Positions 23,084-32,200 of a stretch of DNA of 47,642 nucleotides are shown here, piece by piece. This DNA comes from CAYVJW01 sp964451885 (GTDB lineage Bacteria; Patescibacteriota; Gracilibacteria; UBA4473). Location: contig CAYVJW010000001.1 in assembly GCA_964451885.1 (NCBI GenBank), positions 1 through 47,642 of the forward strand, given 5' to 3'. Numbering within the stretch: position 1 is the stretch's first letter; the number at the start of each line of letters is the position of its first letter. A program made the position numbers and the translations under genes. The notes under the pieces are model-generated. The model saw only the letters and a list, made by a program, of their open reading frames with translations, did not search any database and was not told the origin of the DNA.

Positions 23084-23734
23084 TTAATATCTATTCTTCT
23101 TCAGCCCTTCAAAATCCCCTTTTTTTATAAACTCTATTTCTTCTTCTGCATCTTTCCTGGAAGCCAATTCTTTTGCCTCGGATCCTTCATATTTTGCAGT
23201 TGAAACTCCGTGGAGCATTGCTTCATCTCGATTGAGGGAGGAGGTGAGTTTATTGAATACGATTTGGCAGATTCGCTCACCGGGGTAGATTCTTATTACT
23301 TGTGTGGCGGTTTTGTTTAGAATCGGGATCATCAGATGTCCCGAATAGTGGGCGTCTACTATTCCCGTTAGGTCAACGGATAAGCCCCGCCGGTTTATGG
23401 AACTTCGTGGATAGAGTATCCCCATCAAATCTGACTGATTGAGGGATATTTTTTCTAATGTAGAAGTAATGATTGATTCTCCGGGAGCTAGTTCAAAAAA
23501 CTTCCCTGGAGAGAGTTCGATTTTTTCAAAATTGTCCCCGGCTGACTTGGTGACGTCGACGGTTAATATCTCTCTGCCTCGGTTGGTTAATTTCCAGGTT
23601 TTTGGCAGGTAAAAAACAGTTCCCAGTCTTAGATCCACGGCATGTGGTTGGTTTTGAAATTTGTCTAAAATAGGCTCGAAGATGAGCTTTTTCGATCTTA
23701 TCAGTTCGGAAATTTCGCGGCGGGTGAGGATCAT
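23084..23734 (-). CDS. dcd: dCTP deaminase
   Basis: Dcd converts dCTP to dUTP (or, if bifunctional, directly to dUMP). The 216 residues contain the trimeric dUTPase-like fold: DLRLGTVFYLP, FELAPGESIITSTLEKISL, the active-site region LYPRSSINRRGLSVDLTGIVDAHYSGHLMIPI and the C-terminal GERICQIVFNKL. It is about 25 residues longer than the E. coli enzyme at the C-terminus, which is charged. It lies between a DHFR-family gene 13 bp upstream and a deaminase gene 24 bp downstream, forming a pyrimidine deoxynucleotide set. Confidence 0.88.
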   Translation of the reverse strand: MILTRREISELIRSKKLIFEPILDKFQNQPHAVDLRLGTVFYLPKTWKLTNRGREILTVDVTKSAGDNFEKIELSPGKFFELAPGESIITSTLEKISLNQSDLMGILYPRSSINRRGLSVDLTGIVDAHYSGHLMIPILNKTATQVIRIYPGERICQIVFNKLTSSLNRDEAMLHGVSTAKYEGSEAKELASRKDAEEEIEFIKKGDFEGLKKNRY

Positions 23735-23747
23735 GGGGAGTTAATTT

Positions 23748-24251
23748 CTAATTTCTAACTTTGTATTTTGCGTAGATTGATTTCTTCCCCAGCCGTTCCA
23801 CTTTCTCAAGTTCCAGTTCCATTGATATCTCGGGGGTAAAAAGTGACAGGCCTTTGCCGAAAATTATCGGGGAGATGGTGACGATTATTTCATCGATCAG
23901 TTTTTCCTTGGCAAAGAGGGTGTTTATTATGGCGCCGCCGATGAGGATGGCTTCCTTGAAACCTTCTTTTTTCAGGTTAGCCAGTATTTTTTTAGGAGGC
24001 TCGTCTGTGTAGAGGAGATCTTTATGATCGGAAATTCGATCTTTGTTTCGTGTCATAACGATGTTTTTTCTTCCTGGGAGTGGTTTATTGAAGGTGTCGT
24101 ATGTTTTTGAACCCATTATCATTACTCCTGCTTTTTTTGTTACTTCTACAAAAAGCTTTTTATCGGCCTTTTCTGTCCAGTCGGGGAGATGATCGGAATA
24201 TTTCGCTATTTTCCCGTCGAGAGTTATAGCCATGAGGAGGGATACTTTCAT
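23748..24251 (-). CDS. Dihydrofolate reductase / RibD C-terminal family protein
   Basis: The 167-residue protein has the DHFR-like fold: SLLMAITLDGKIAKYSDHLPDW, GVMIMGSKTYDTFNKPLPGRKNIVMTR (NADPH site), EAILIGGAIINTLFAKEKLIDEIIVTISPIIFGKG. MAITLDGKIA is closer to RibD-type reductases, while the P-loop-like region resembles FolA. With the dcd and deaminase genes downstream, regeneration of tetrahydrofolate for thymidylate synthesis is the natural guess, but no thyA or thyX is present. I use ATG 24251, which has TATATT 7 nt upstream; a TTG at 24260 is possible. Confidence 0.82.
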   Translation of the reverse strand: MKVSLLMAITLDGKIAKYSDHLPDWTEKADKKLFVEVTKKAGVMIMGSKTYDTFNKPLPGRKNIVMTRNKDRISDHKDLLYTDEPPKKILANLKKEGFKEAILIGGAIINTLFAKEKLIDEIIVTISPIIFGKGLSLFTPEISMELELEKVERLGKKSIYAKYKVRN

Positions 24252-24258
24252 CGCAGGC

Positions 24259-24264
24259 AATATA
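24259..24264 (-). promoter_or_regulatory. TATATT -10 box of the nucleotide operon
   Basis: Minus-strand TATATT ends 7 nt before the ATG at 24251, predicting a leaderless mRNA. Confidence 0.45.
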
Positions 24265-24325
24265 ACAGAAGATTCGTAAATGCGGAATGATTTTGAATTA
24301 AATCTTCAGTTCATTATTCTTTTAT

Positions 24326-24331
24326 TATAAT
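24326..24331 (+). promoter_or_regulatory. TATAAT -10 box of eno
   Basis: A perfect TATAAT lies 9 nt before the eno ATG, with no SD between them. The -35 region is weak. Confidence 0.5.
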
Positions 24332-24340
24332 CATTACTCA

Positions 24341-25564
24341 ATGAAAATTACTTCTGTTCACGCTCGTGAAATTCTTGATTCCCGTGGAAATCCTACGGTT
24401 GAAGTGGAAATGTCTGACGGGGTTCATACTGTCTCTGCGGCGGTTCCTTCCGGTGCTTCGACGGGAGTGCATGAGGCGTTGGAGCTTCGGGACGGGGATA
24501 AGTCCCGGTATAATGGTAAGGGGGTGTTGAAGGCGGTGGGGAATGTAAATGAAGTGATTGCTTCGGAGGTTGTGGGATTAGATCCTGCCGAACAAGAAAG
24601 CCTTGATAAAAAAATGCTGGATTTAGACGGAACAGAAAATAAATCCCGTTTGGGGGCGAATGCTATCCTGGGGGTTTCTTTGGCTGCTGCCAGACTGACG
24701 GCAAAGCAGAAAAATAGGCCTCTTTTTCAGCATATAAATGATCTTTTCGGAGGGAAGGTTAGTTTGCCGCGTCCTATGATGAATATCATCAATGGCGGAG
24801 CACATGCGGATTCGGGTTTGGCGATTCAAGAATTCATGGTCATGCCTCAGTTTGATGATTTTTCAGAAAATCTCAGAGCAGGAGCAGAAATTTTTCAGGC
24901 CTTGAAAAAAATTCTCAAAGGGCGTGGGGAGGCTATCGGTGTGGGGGACGAGGGAGGATTTGCTCCTCATTTGCCGAAAGTGGCGGATGCTTTTGACGTG
25001 ATACTGGAGGCCATTGAGGCAGCGAGTTATAATACGGAAAATGTAAAGTTGGCGATAGATGTGGCGGCTTCGGAGTTTTTTGAAGAGGAAAAATATATGG
25101 TTGATGGAAAAGTTTTTTCTTCTTCTGATTTGGTGGGTTTTTACGGGGATCTCTTGAAAAAATATCCTTTAATATCCATTGAGGATTCGCATTCGGAGGA
25201 TGATTTTGAGGGATTTATTCAGATGCAGAAAAAGTTTGGCGATAAGATTCAGCTGGTGGGGGATGATCTCTTTGTGACGAATAAAAAACGTCTACAGGCA
25301 GGGATTGATGAGGGACAGGCGAATGCGATTTTGATAAAAGTCAATCAGATAGGGTCATTGACAGAGACTTTTGCAACGATGAAGTTGGCGAAGGCCAATG
25401 GTTTTGGGACGGTTATTTCTCATCGTTCTGGGGAAACGGAAGACTGCTTCATAGCTGATCTTGCGGTGGGGACGGATGCGGGGCAGATAAAGACGGGGTC
25501 GCTGAGCCGGTCGGAGCGGATTTGTAAGTATAATCAGTTGCTGAGGATTGGGGAGAGGTTATGA
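24341..25564 (+). CDS. eno: Enolase
   Basis: Enolase converts 2-phosphoglycerate to phosphoenolpyruvate. The 407 residues (usual ~430) show AREILDSRGNPTVEVEM, SGASTGVHEALELRDGD, the flexible loop and NGGAHADSGLAIQEFM, the acid/base Glu region GVGDEGGFAP, metal ligands in LAIDVAASEFF, SIEDSHSEDDFEGF and QLVGDDLFVTN, catalytic Lys in AILIKVNQIGSLTET, and SHRSGETEDCFIADLAVG. IEDSHSEDD replaces the more common IEDGxxEDD. All catalytic residues are present, so the lower part of glycolysis is likely functional. Its TGA stop overlaps the convergent coiled-coil gene by 6 bp. Confidence 0.97.
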   Translation: MKITSVHAREILDSRGNPTVEVEMSDGVHTVSAAVPSGASTGVHEALELRDGDKSRYNGKGVLKAVGNVNEVIASEVVGLDPAEQESLDKKMLDLDGTENKSRLGANAILGVSLAAARLTAKQKNRPLFQHINDLFGGKVSLPRPMMNIINGGAHADSGLAIQEFMVMPQFDDFSENLRAGAEIFQALKKILKGRGEAIGVGDEGGFAPHLPKVADAFDVILEAIEAASYNTENVKLAIDVAASEFFEEEKYMVDGKVFSSSDLVGFYGDLLKKYPLISIEDSHSEDDFEGFIQMQKKFGDKIQLVGDDLFVTNKKRLQAGIDEGQANAILIKVNQIGSLTETFATMKLAKANGFGTVISHRSGETEDCFIADLAVGTDAGQIKTGSLSRSERICKYNQLLRIGERL

Positions 25565-25969
25565 AAAAATCTTCGTAATCCCTGCTGCTAGGATAGCAAT
25601 GAATAAACTAACCATTCCCCATTGCCAGCCAAAAGTTACTTTTACTTTATGACGAGCTTGATATATTTCATCAAGCCGATCTCGTTCTCTATTTTGATTA
25701 TTTTCGACACGTTCAATACTTCTCTCTACAATGTCCAAACGTTTGTCCATTTGATCCAAACGTTTATCCATTTGCTCAAAGCGTCGGTCAATCTGCTCAA
25801 AACGTTGGTCAATCTGCTCAAAACGTTGGTCAATCTGCTCAAAACGTTGGTCAATTTGATTAAAACGCTGGTCAATTTGATTAAAACGCTGGTCAATCTG
25901 ACTAAAGCGTTGGTCGACATCTGCTCGAAAATCTTTTAGTAATTGTAAGATGGTGTCTTCTTTTGTCAT
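25559..25969 (-). CDS. Heptad-repeat coiled-coil membrane protein
   Basis: From ATG 25969 (TAAAAT 7 nt upstream) the protein has 136 residues; a start at 26005 would add 12. After MTKEDTILQLLKDFRADV come about nine consecutive seven-residue repeats of the type DQRFEQI, a regular parallel coiled coil, then ERVENNQNRERDRLDEIYQ and a C-terminal membrane helix (WGMVSLFIAILAAGITKIF). Such tail-anchored rods resemble small phage or envelope proteins, but the family is not recognised. It is convergent with eno and divergent from the LysM protein gene. Confidence 0.75.
   Translation of the reverse strand: MTKEDTILQLLKDFRADVDQRFSQIDQRFNQIDQRFNQIDQRFEQIDQRFEQIDQRFEQIDRRFEQMDKRLDQMDKRLDIVERSIERVENNQNRERDRLDEIYQARHKVKVTFGWQWGMVSLFIAILAAGITKIFS
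25733..25921. repeat. 21-bp tandem repeat encoding heptads
   Basis: Nine 21-bp units; three adjacent ones are identical (CAATCTGCTCAAAACGTTGGT) and two others are identical to each other, showing recent duplication in frame. Confidence 0.9.
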
Positions 25970-26085
25970 TGTGTATATTTTATTATAATTAATTAAGGAT
26001 GTCAAAAATAAAGGAAAAAATAAGACTTTCGTTTGATTTATATATATTTTTATGGTAAAATCAAGAGATTTGATAATTTTAAACC

Positions 26086-26865
26086 ATGAAAAATCACTAT
26101 CGGTTTCGTTTTGAAGGGGGGTGTCGTTTTGTTTTTTTTAGGAGGATTGGGGTAGAGGTAATGAATTCGGAAGTTGATGCAAATAAGGAATGGGCGAAAG
26201 AAATGAAAGATGCGAAAATTTGGGCGAAGGATGCACAGGATGAGTTGGCGGGAGAGATTGAGAGAAATTTGTCGAAAAATAGTGATAATGTTCGGGAGGT
26301 TCAACGTGGCGATACGATGTACACGATTGTTCGAGGGATGAAAGGATTGAAAAGCTTTTCGTGGAGAAAAGATAAAAATATGGAAGTGGAATACAGAGGG
26401 GTTTCTGAAAAACAGCTTAGAAAAAATAAGGCAGAGACCGGTACGGGAAAATTAAATGATGCCGGTCGGATTTATCCGGGGCAATATGTGTGGCTGGAAG
26501 GGGAAAAAGTGATAGTTTCTACTACTCCGCCTGAGGAGAAAATTGCTACCGATGAGAGACTTCCGGAGTATTCGAAGGCGGATTTGGAGATGTACAAAAA
26601 TGTCGAATTTCCTGTTTTGAGCTTTCACGAAGGGATGGAATTGGAGGCTTTTGTGGCCAGAGAATTTTTGGGGGCAAGGCGTGTTGCTCCTAAAGAATTG
26701 AAATATCGGGTGATAGAAAAGAAGGAAGAAAGCGGGCAAACTTCAAGGAAAAGTTTGGGACAGTTGAGAGCTTGTCGACATCTTCCGGTTCATGATGGGG
26801 AAAAAGTTACAGTGAGGCCGGATCCTGTATCAGAGGGAGTGGTGATTATTTGGGAAAAGAAATAA
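26086..26865 (+). CDS. LysM-like domain protein
   Basis: The 259-residue protein has a LysM-like segment at about residues 70-150, with VQRGDTMYTIVRGM at the start and GRIYPGQYVWLEGEKVIV at the end, separated by an insertion longer than in a standard 45-residue LysM. A second, weaker copy may lie at the C-terminus (LPVHDGEKVTVRPDP). There is no signal peptide. The N-terminal ~60 residues are Lys/Glu-rich helices. GATAAT 8 nt before ATG 26086 supports that start; ATG 26161 has AGGAGG 15 nt upstream, too far to be convincing. Binding to peptidoglycan glycan is the family expectation. It begins the envelope gene region. Confidence 0.65.
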   Translation: MKNHYRFRFEGGCRFVFFRRIGVEVMNSEVDANKEWAKEMKDAKIWAKDAQDELAGEIERNLSKNSDNVREVQRGDTMYTIVRGMKGLKSFSWRKDKNMEVEYRGVSEKQLRKNKAETGTGKLNDAGRIYPGQYVWLEGEKVIVSTTPPEEKIATDERLPEYSKADLEMYKNVEFPVLSFHEGMELEAFVAREFLGARRVAPKELKYRVIEKKEESGQTSRKSLGQLRACRHLPVHDGEKVTVRPDPVSEGVVIIWEKK

Positions 26866-27161
26866 GAGTGAACAAATAGCAAAATTGAGAAGTTTTTATT
26901 GACTTTGTTTTTTTGATAAGTAAAAAGTCTACAACAAGAATATTTTTCCACTCGGGCTGTTGTAGGATATTATTTACAAATACTTGTAGAGATTTTCTTA
27001 TAACATTGCATTGTTAAGTAGTATTCGACATAAAAAAATTCCGTATTTTTTTAGTAATCCGCTTATGGGCTCATCTTTACTTAGTCTTGTTATAAACGAG
27101 GATAAAATTGTACAGAGTCGTCTGCTCTTAATGTGGGCTGTAGGCTTTATTGACATTTTGC
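26866..27161. other. Intergenic region with a promoter-like site and hairpin
   Basis: TTGACT (26899-26904), 16 nt, TAAAAA (26921-26926) could start a plus-strand transcript just before an 8-bp perfect stem, CTACAACA/TGTTGTAG (26929-26936 with 26958-26965). A 40-codon ORF at 27065-27187 has no SD and is not supported. No other gene is seen here. Confidence 0.4.
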
Positions 27162-27190
27162 TTGACTTTTCTTGGCAAATAATGTAGGTT
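27162..27190 (+). promoter_or_regulatory. Promoter for the 27440 gene
   Basis: TTGACT (27162-27167), 17 nt, TAGGTT (27185-27190). It predicts a 5' leader of about 240 nt. A TTGACA at 27150 lies just upstream. Confidence 0.45.
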
Positions 27191-27299
27191 GAATTTAAGT
27201 AGACAAAAAGTAAAAAAACAAAAAATAAAAAACAAAAAATAAAAAGGAGTGAAGGAGATATTTTCCGGTTACTTTACTTTGTTCTTTTACATATCGTTT

Positions 27300-27402
27300 C
27301 TATTACCCTTCTCGTGTGGGTTTTGACATATATGAGAGCTTTCTTTTTATGAGAATGTTCGAATCATCTGTCGAAGCCCCGTCACACCCGGAAGGGTAAT
27401 AG
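27300..27402 (+). promoter_or_regulatory. Long-range inverted repeat in the 27440 leader
   Basis: CTATTACCCTTC (27300-27311) is perfectly complementary to GAAGGGTAATAG (27391-27402), 79 nt apart, with further GTGTG/CACAC pairing inside. Small ORFs inside the loop (including 16 codons from about 27350) end within the right arm. A GTG-initiated hydrophobic 25-codon ORF at 27249-27326 ends in the left half. This could be a leader-peptide or thermosensor-like control element. Confidence 0.45.
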
Positions 27403-27439
27403 TGGAAAGTTTTTTTAACACCAACCAAGGGGAAACAGC

Positions 27440-28963
27440 ATGAGCGAGAGCGTGCAAGACGGCTCTGGTTCCCAGCCGCAAAGCGGGGATCAAGGGGCTT
27501 CCCCCCCTGACGGGGGTGAAGCAATGGATCAACAGGACCAGGACAACAACGGAGGAGGTGAACCCATCGATGTGAAAGTAAACGAACAAGAGGACACCGA
27601 AGGGGATGCTTTCCCCGAGGAAACTGAGGTCGAACCGCAGATGTATGATGACCAACCGCAGATGAATGATCACCCCATTACAAAAGAGGATGCTATGGAC
27701 AACACCAAACCCAACAAACTGGATCAACTCAAACAGGAGGTAGTTGACGAGCAGCGCCTCCGCAGTGATCTTGCCGCCGAGGTGGCGAGTTCCAAACAGG
27801 CCGCTGAGTTGCTTAGTGCGGTGGCGAACAAGTTGAATACGCCGCCTCCGCATGCGCAGGTGGCTGGGGCCATCGACAACGCTGCTACTGCCTTTACCGG
27901 AGCGGCCACGGCCATACAGGAGGCGGCGGTCAAGGTTGCTGAGAGCAATCAGGCGGCCAATTCTGGTGACGGAAGTAACGGCCAGCAGCCGGAGGGTGAC
28001 GGGAAGATTCCTTTGAAGACCATCGTGATTTCGGTGCGGTTGGCCAAGGACACCAAGGGGCTCCACATCAGGTCGATCATTCCTGGCAAGGGGCTGCGTA
28101 GTGGTATCATCAAGAAGCGTAGCACTATGGCGGTGGATGTGAGTGGGAACATCAAGTTCATGACCAACGATGGGACAATTTATCAAGGGCGTATCCGCGA
28201 TGGTCAGGTAGTGACTGGACGGTTCTTGGAAGCCATGGTGACGGAAGTTGTCAATGGTGTTACCTTGACTACCGATCCCATCGAGCATCATGTGAACAAT
28301 CCCTGGGAGGAGGTTGTCACGGCGTTCCCGACTAACACCATCACTCCGGACGATCCGCATGAGGTGGACATCGAGGATGACACCGATGATGTTCCGGGTC
28401 AGGAAAAGACGCCATCTCGCGGTTTCTGGAATAAATCCAACAAATCGGATTCGACCGGCGCCTCTGCTCCGACATCATCGACTCAGGAGCCGAAATCCGG
28501 TGTCTCGCCGTTATGGATTGTGGTGGCTGTGATCGGGACTGCGCTGGCTGGAGGAGGCATGTATACGGCCAATCAACTCGGGATGTTTGGCGCCACAGTG
28601 GCGTCGCAGCAGGCGCAGATTGCCAATTTTAACGGGTTCCTGAGCGGCCAAAACCAATCGCTTCTTGGCCAGATTGGGGAGCTTGAGGCTCAGCTTGACG
28701 CGGCCCAGCACAAGGTGAATAACGCGGAAGCGCAGGTTCAGGTGTCCCGCAATCAGGTGACCCAGTTGAATAAGAAGTTGACCAAGACCAGCACGGCCAA
28801 TTTCGATCGCATAAACCGCAAGTTGCAGAACGCCCAGAAGCGCTATGCGGATGCGAGGGCGGCCGAAAAGCGGGCCATTGCGGACCTGACTGCTCTTGAG
28901 AAAACCCTGAAAGAGGCGGAGAAGCATGCGAGCAACGCCAAGGGTCGATTGGGAGTCATGTGA
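27440..28963 (+). CDS. Single-pass coiled-coil protein, unknown, atypical composition
   Basis: A 507-residue protein I do not recognise. Residues 1-95 are acidic and disordered (Gln, Asp, Glu, Gly); ~95-130 a helical region; ~190-290 a compact domain (IPLKTIVISVRLAKD to NPWEEVV) that may be a beta fold; ~355-385 one membrane helix (PLWIVVAVIGTALAGGGMYTA); ~395-507 a coiled coil (LEAQLDAAQHKVNNAEAQVQV). Base use differs from its neighbours: the line 28021-28080 has 34 of 60 G+C, against 23 of 60 at 30301-30360. AGGGGA lies 8 nt before the ATG, an SD that most genes here lack. It has its own promoter, structured leader and downstream hairpins, suggesting acquisition or distinct selection. Confidence 0.8.
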   Translation: MSESVQDGSGSQPQSGDQGASPPDGGEAMDQQDQDNNGGGEPIDVKVNEQEDTEGDAFPEETEVEPQMYDDQPQMNDHPITKEDAMDNTKPNKLDQLKQEVVDEQRLRSDLAAEVASSKQAAELLSAVANKLNTPPPHAQVAGAIDNAATAFTGAATAIQEAAVKVAESNQAANSGDGSNGQQPEGDGKIPLKTIVISVRLAKDTKGLHIRSIIPGKGLRSGIIKKRSTMAVDVSGNIKFMTNDGTIYQGRIRDGQVVTGRFLEAMVTEVVNGVTLTTDPIEHHVNNPWEEVVTAFPTNTITPDDPHEVDIEDDTDDVPGQEKTPSRGFWNKSNKSDSTGASAPTSSTQEPKSGVSPLWIVVAVIGTALAGGGMYTANQLGMFGATVASQQAQIANFNGFLSGQNQSLLGQIGELEAQLDAAQHKVNNAEAQVQVSRNQVTQLNKKLTKTSTANFDRINRKLQNAQKRYADARAAEKRAIADLTALEKTLKEAEKHASNAKGRLGVM

Positions 28964-28991
28964 AGTGAATGATGTTCTCCTCAAACTTTCC

Positions 28992-29045
28992 GTCAAGGGA
29001 ATTCGTCCTTGACAATAAGTATGTGTTCCCCCGGCTTGCCGGGGG
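28992..29045 (+). terminator. Hairpins after the 27440 gene
   Basis: GTCAAGG/CCTTGAC (28992-28998 with 29007-29013) and CCCCCGG/CCGGGGG (29028-29034 with 29039-29045). Neither is followed by a long T run, so termination efficiency is uncertain. Confidence 0.45.
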
Positions 29046-29095
29046 GGCGCATCCTGCCCCCTTAAATCCTTCCGGGTGAAAAAGGAGGAAGGGAA

Positions 29096-29176
29096 ATGTT
29101 GATCATCATTGATCAGAAAACATCTTCCCTTTCTCTTCAACAAATAAAAATTCAACAAACAGAACTTAGTTTTTAG
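29096..29176 (+). CDS. Possible 26-residue peptide with strong SD
   Basis: AAGGAGG (29082-29088) sits an ideal 7 nt before an ATG that opens a 26-codon ORF ending in TAG at 29174-29176. The peptide begins MLIIIDQKTSS and is otherwise Gln/Leu/Ser-rich. The start region (GGGAAATGTT) can pair with AACATCTTCCC at 29119-29129, with TGATCA repeats inside the loop, so initiation may be masked. It could also be only a hairpin terminator that happens to resemble an ORF. Confidence 0.3.
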   Translation: MLIIIDQKTSSLSLQQIKIQQTELSF

Positions 29177-29258
29177 TTGTTAGTTTTTAGTAATTTTATT
29201 TTTCTAAAGACTAGTAACTAAAAACTTATTTTCTTCCAAGCTCTAACAACTACTCCCA

Positions 29259-32200
29259 ATGTCTCTTGAACAAACCACCTCTCCGACCTTAGACCAGGCT
29301 GTAACTTTACACGAAGTTGCGGCGGCTTTTGCGTATGGGGAAGGGGCGGAGGCGAGACAAGTACTCAATCCCTCACGGCCTGATGATTTGGTGTTGCTTA
29401 AGAGGCGGAGTGTGCAGAATCTATTGGAAAATGCTAAATTACCTGTTTCGGGGCTTTTATATGCAGAGGTAGATACCGCGCTTCCTCCTGACATTGAAAG
29501 ATCTCTTCGAAAACTGAAAAATGCGCCCAATGAGGCGGAACGAGTGGCGGTAAAAATGATAGAGGATATTCAGAAAAGCCTGGTGAATATTTCTTCAAAA
29601 TTAAAGGGACTTGAACGGGCTTCTTACGATACAAGACGTCGGGAATTTAGCAGGTTAAATAGTTTATTTTTGGATTATATCCCCAGAGCGTTTGTGCATT
29701 CTAAATTTCCTTTGGGGTACCTTCCTGCTCAAAGTCCGCGTAGATCAGAACTTAATAACTCTCTTCAAGATTTGGTGTCATTGGGACAGAATGTAGAAAG
29801 AACATATGGTTTAGTTGTCTCCTTCAATCAAGAGGCAACACTAGCCAATCTTCGTGGTAGTATTGAGCGAGTCAGTGCTGTAGTGTCGATAGATCCTCCA
29901 TCCTTATTAGACACTCCGGAAGTGGGTTGGCAGGAAAAAGGTTGGCAAATAGCTGATAGAATTATTCCGCAAAAGTTAATCCAATGGGGGAGGCAGTGGA
30001 CAAGTGGGAACGAAGAGGGCGGGGACAGAGAAAATGTTGATAGGATAGATTATGAAGCACTTGGGTTTGATTCCTCTCAGTACGAATATCTGAGAAGGCT
30101 GGAGAGATGGGAAGAAAAAACAGGCGCTTACTTGAAAAAAACAGAAGATTATTTATTGGCTCGTCATCCTTCCTGGCAAAAAGATTTTCCAGATATATGG
30201 GATGCGTTTAACCGGCTTTATACAGTTCAAAGGCAGATAGAAGTGGAAATCAGAACTTTGCGTCGTGCTTCTGAAAGCAATTCTTCCGGGGCGGTTTTGA
30301 AAGGCCTGGAAGAAAATTCAATTGCTCCATCATCCGATAAAGTAGAACAGGTTACTGATTATTTACTAAACCAGCTTCCTGCTTCTATTCGTTCAAAACC
30401 GGTTTGTTCAGCGGCTTTGGGTTTTTTAAATGAACATTTTGGAGTGGACGTCGGGTTTAGCATGAGGGCAACTTCCGCGTGGGCGCTTGCGGGGCATATG
30501 ACTAAGCTTCATTCTACCAATAGAGCTAAATTTAAAAAGGTTGATGAGGGGGAGTATCAGCTTTCTTCTGTGTCGTTGAGGAAGCAGGATGTCCGGCCGA
30601 TTTATATGGCATTGGGGGGAATAAATGAAGGGGATGAAAGAAATGGAGCGAAAAAATATATTACTTTTGTTTATGAGGCTTCTGAGTTTAAGGATAATGC
30701 GGCTCGGGCTTTTGCTAAGAGTCCGGATTCTGTCCGGCCAAATACGCATGTGATGGAGGTGTTTGGGCGGAAAAAGTTTTTGGTTCGTGTTGATTCGCCA
30801 GTAAGATTGAGAGATTTTTTGAAAAAACAGTTTGTTCCCCGAGATTACATAGGAGATACACGTAAACCTGCATCGCACGTGGATTCAGATGCTTTTTTAA
30901 TTGAACTTGTTAAGGTTCTTAATTTAAAAATAAATGGCATGTCTGTGTCTATGGATTTGAATAGGCAATTTGAGGGGGAAGTTGAGTGGGAAGATTTTAT
31001 GGGAATGGATTTTATTCATGTGAGAGATCCTTTGAATAAAAAGGCGGAAATTCCAAAAATAAGGTTATTGCCGCTTTCAACAATGCTCCTGGATAAGAGA
31101 TTCGTTCCCGTGGACGTATTGGAAACACAGTCAACGGCTATAGAAAGCATTCCAACCGATCAACTCATTCAAAAATTATCAGAAGCTCAGTGGGGATACT
31201 TAAGAGGAAGATCCGTCAAGGTTAGCTATCTGCAAGTGGCTTTGGAGAGGATTGGATTGTCGCCAGGTTCGTTTGACGGGTATTATGCTACGAATGGGGT
31301 ATTGAATAAACTAAATAAAACGAGAGGTGCGGAAAGAATCACGTATCTTGATAATCTTGGGATGGGAAAAGGAGGAGATACGGCCAGGGCCGTGATGGCT
31401 TACCAAAGGATTAGGGGGTTTTCGGAGGATGGACTGGCTGGGGAACATACGGTGGCGGGTGTAGTTGAAGATTTGAGAATAGGCAACAGAATTTCCATTC
31501 CTCGGAGAGTAGAACTGGCAGAGCCGCTATTGACCTATCAGGAAGAACCATTGAAGATAGTGGATTTTGCGCAGGAATTAAATAGAAAGCAAGCTTTGAG
31601 GTTTATAGAAAGAAAATTACATAAACTTGGTGTATCGAGGATAAGAAATGCGGCTCAAGTGGAAGGATTGAGAGATAATATATATGAAGCAGTAGAGGGA
31701 TCTGGTATAAAAATTACTCCGGGGAATATGTCTTATATTGTTTCCGTGCAATACCTGGAATCTTCTTTTGGTTTGGGACAGCGGTTTGGAGAAGGAATTT
31801 ATAATAATTTTATAAACGGTCTTTCCTGGTACGAGAAATATACCGTTGAATCGGCTTTGGATGTGGTAAAAGGAATAGAAATAGCCGGTTTTAGCGGTGA
31901 AGAGAGAGTTGATTCTTTTTTGGCCTGTAAGACAAAAAAAGATTTGTATCGGTGGGCACAGGATACAGTGAGTATGCTGCAAAATCCTGAACTGCAAAGC
32001 GAGATTGAGAATAAGTTTTTCTTTAATAGTGCCTTGAAGATAGTGTTGGATTTTTTTGAAATAGAATATGAAGGCGATGATTATTATGAAGCCGCGGTTG
32101 CAAGACTGGCAGAAGAACCTTCTTCCTTGGGAATTTTTCAGGTAAATGTGGATTCTTTTATAAGGATTTTGGAAAGTCGGAAGGAAGAATGGAAAAACGA

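Noticed and set aside
26161..26865. Alternative start of the LysM protein at 26161
   Set aside because: AGGAGG is 15 nt away, too far; ATG 26086 has a -10 box at the usual leaderless spacing. Kept as a stated alternative.
27065..27187. 40-codon ORF before the 27440 gene
   Set aside because: No SD or leaderless -10 box, and its 3' end coincides with a promoter. Expected by chance in AT-rich DNA.
29161..29240. Fourth copy of the interspersed element (AGAACTTAG near 29161)
   Set aside because: Only a short match; the rest is a different TAGTTTTTAGT-type inverted repeat lacking the GATGGTAGAAC and GAACATA parts.
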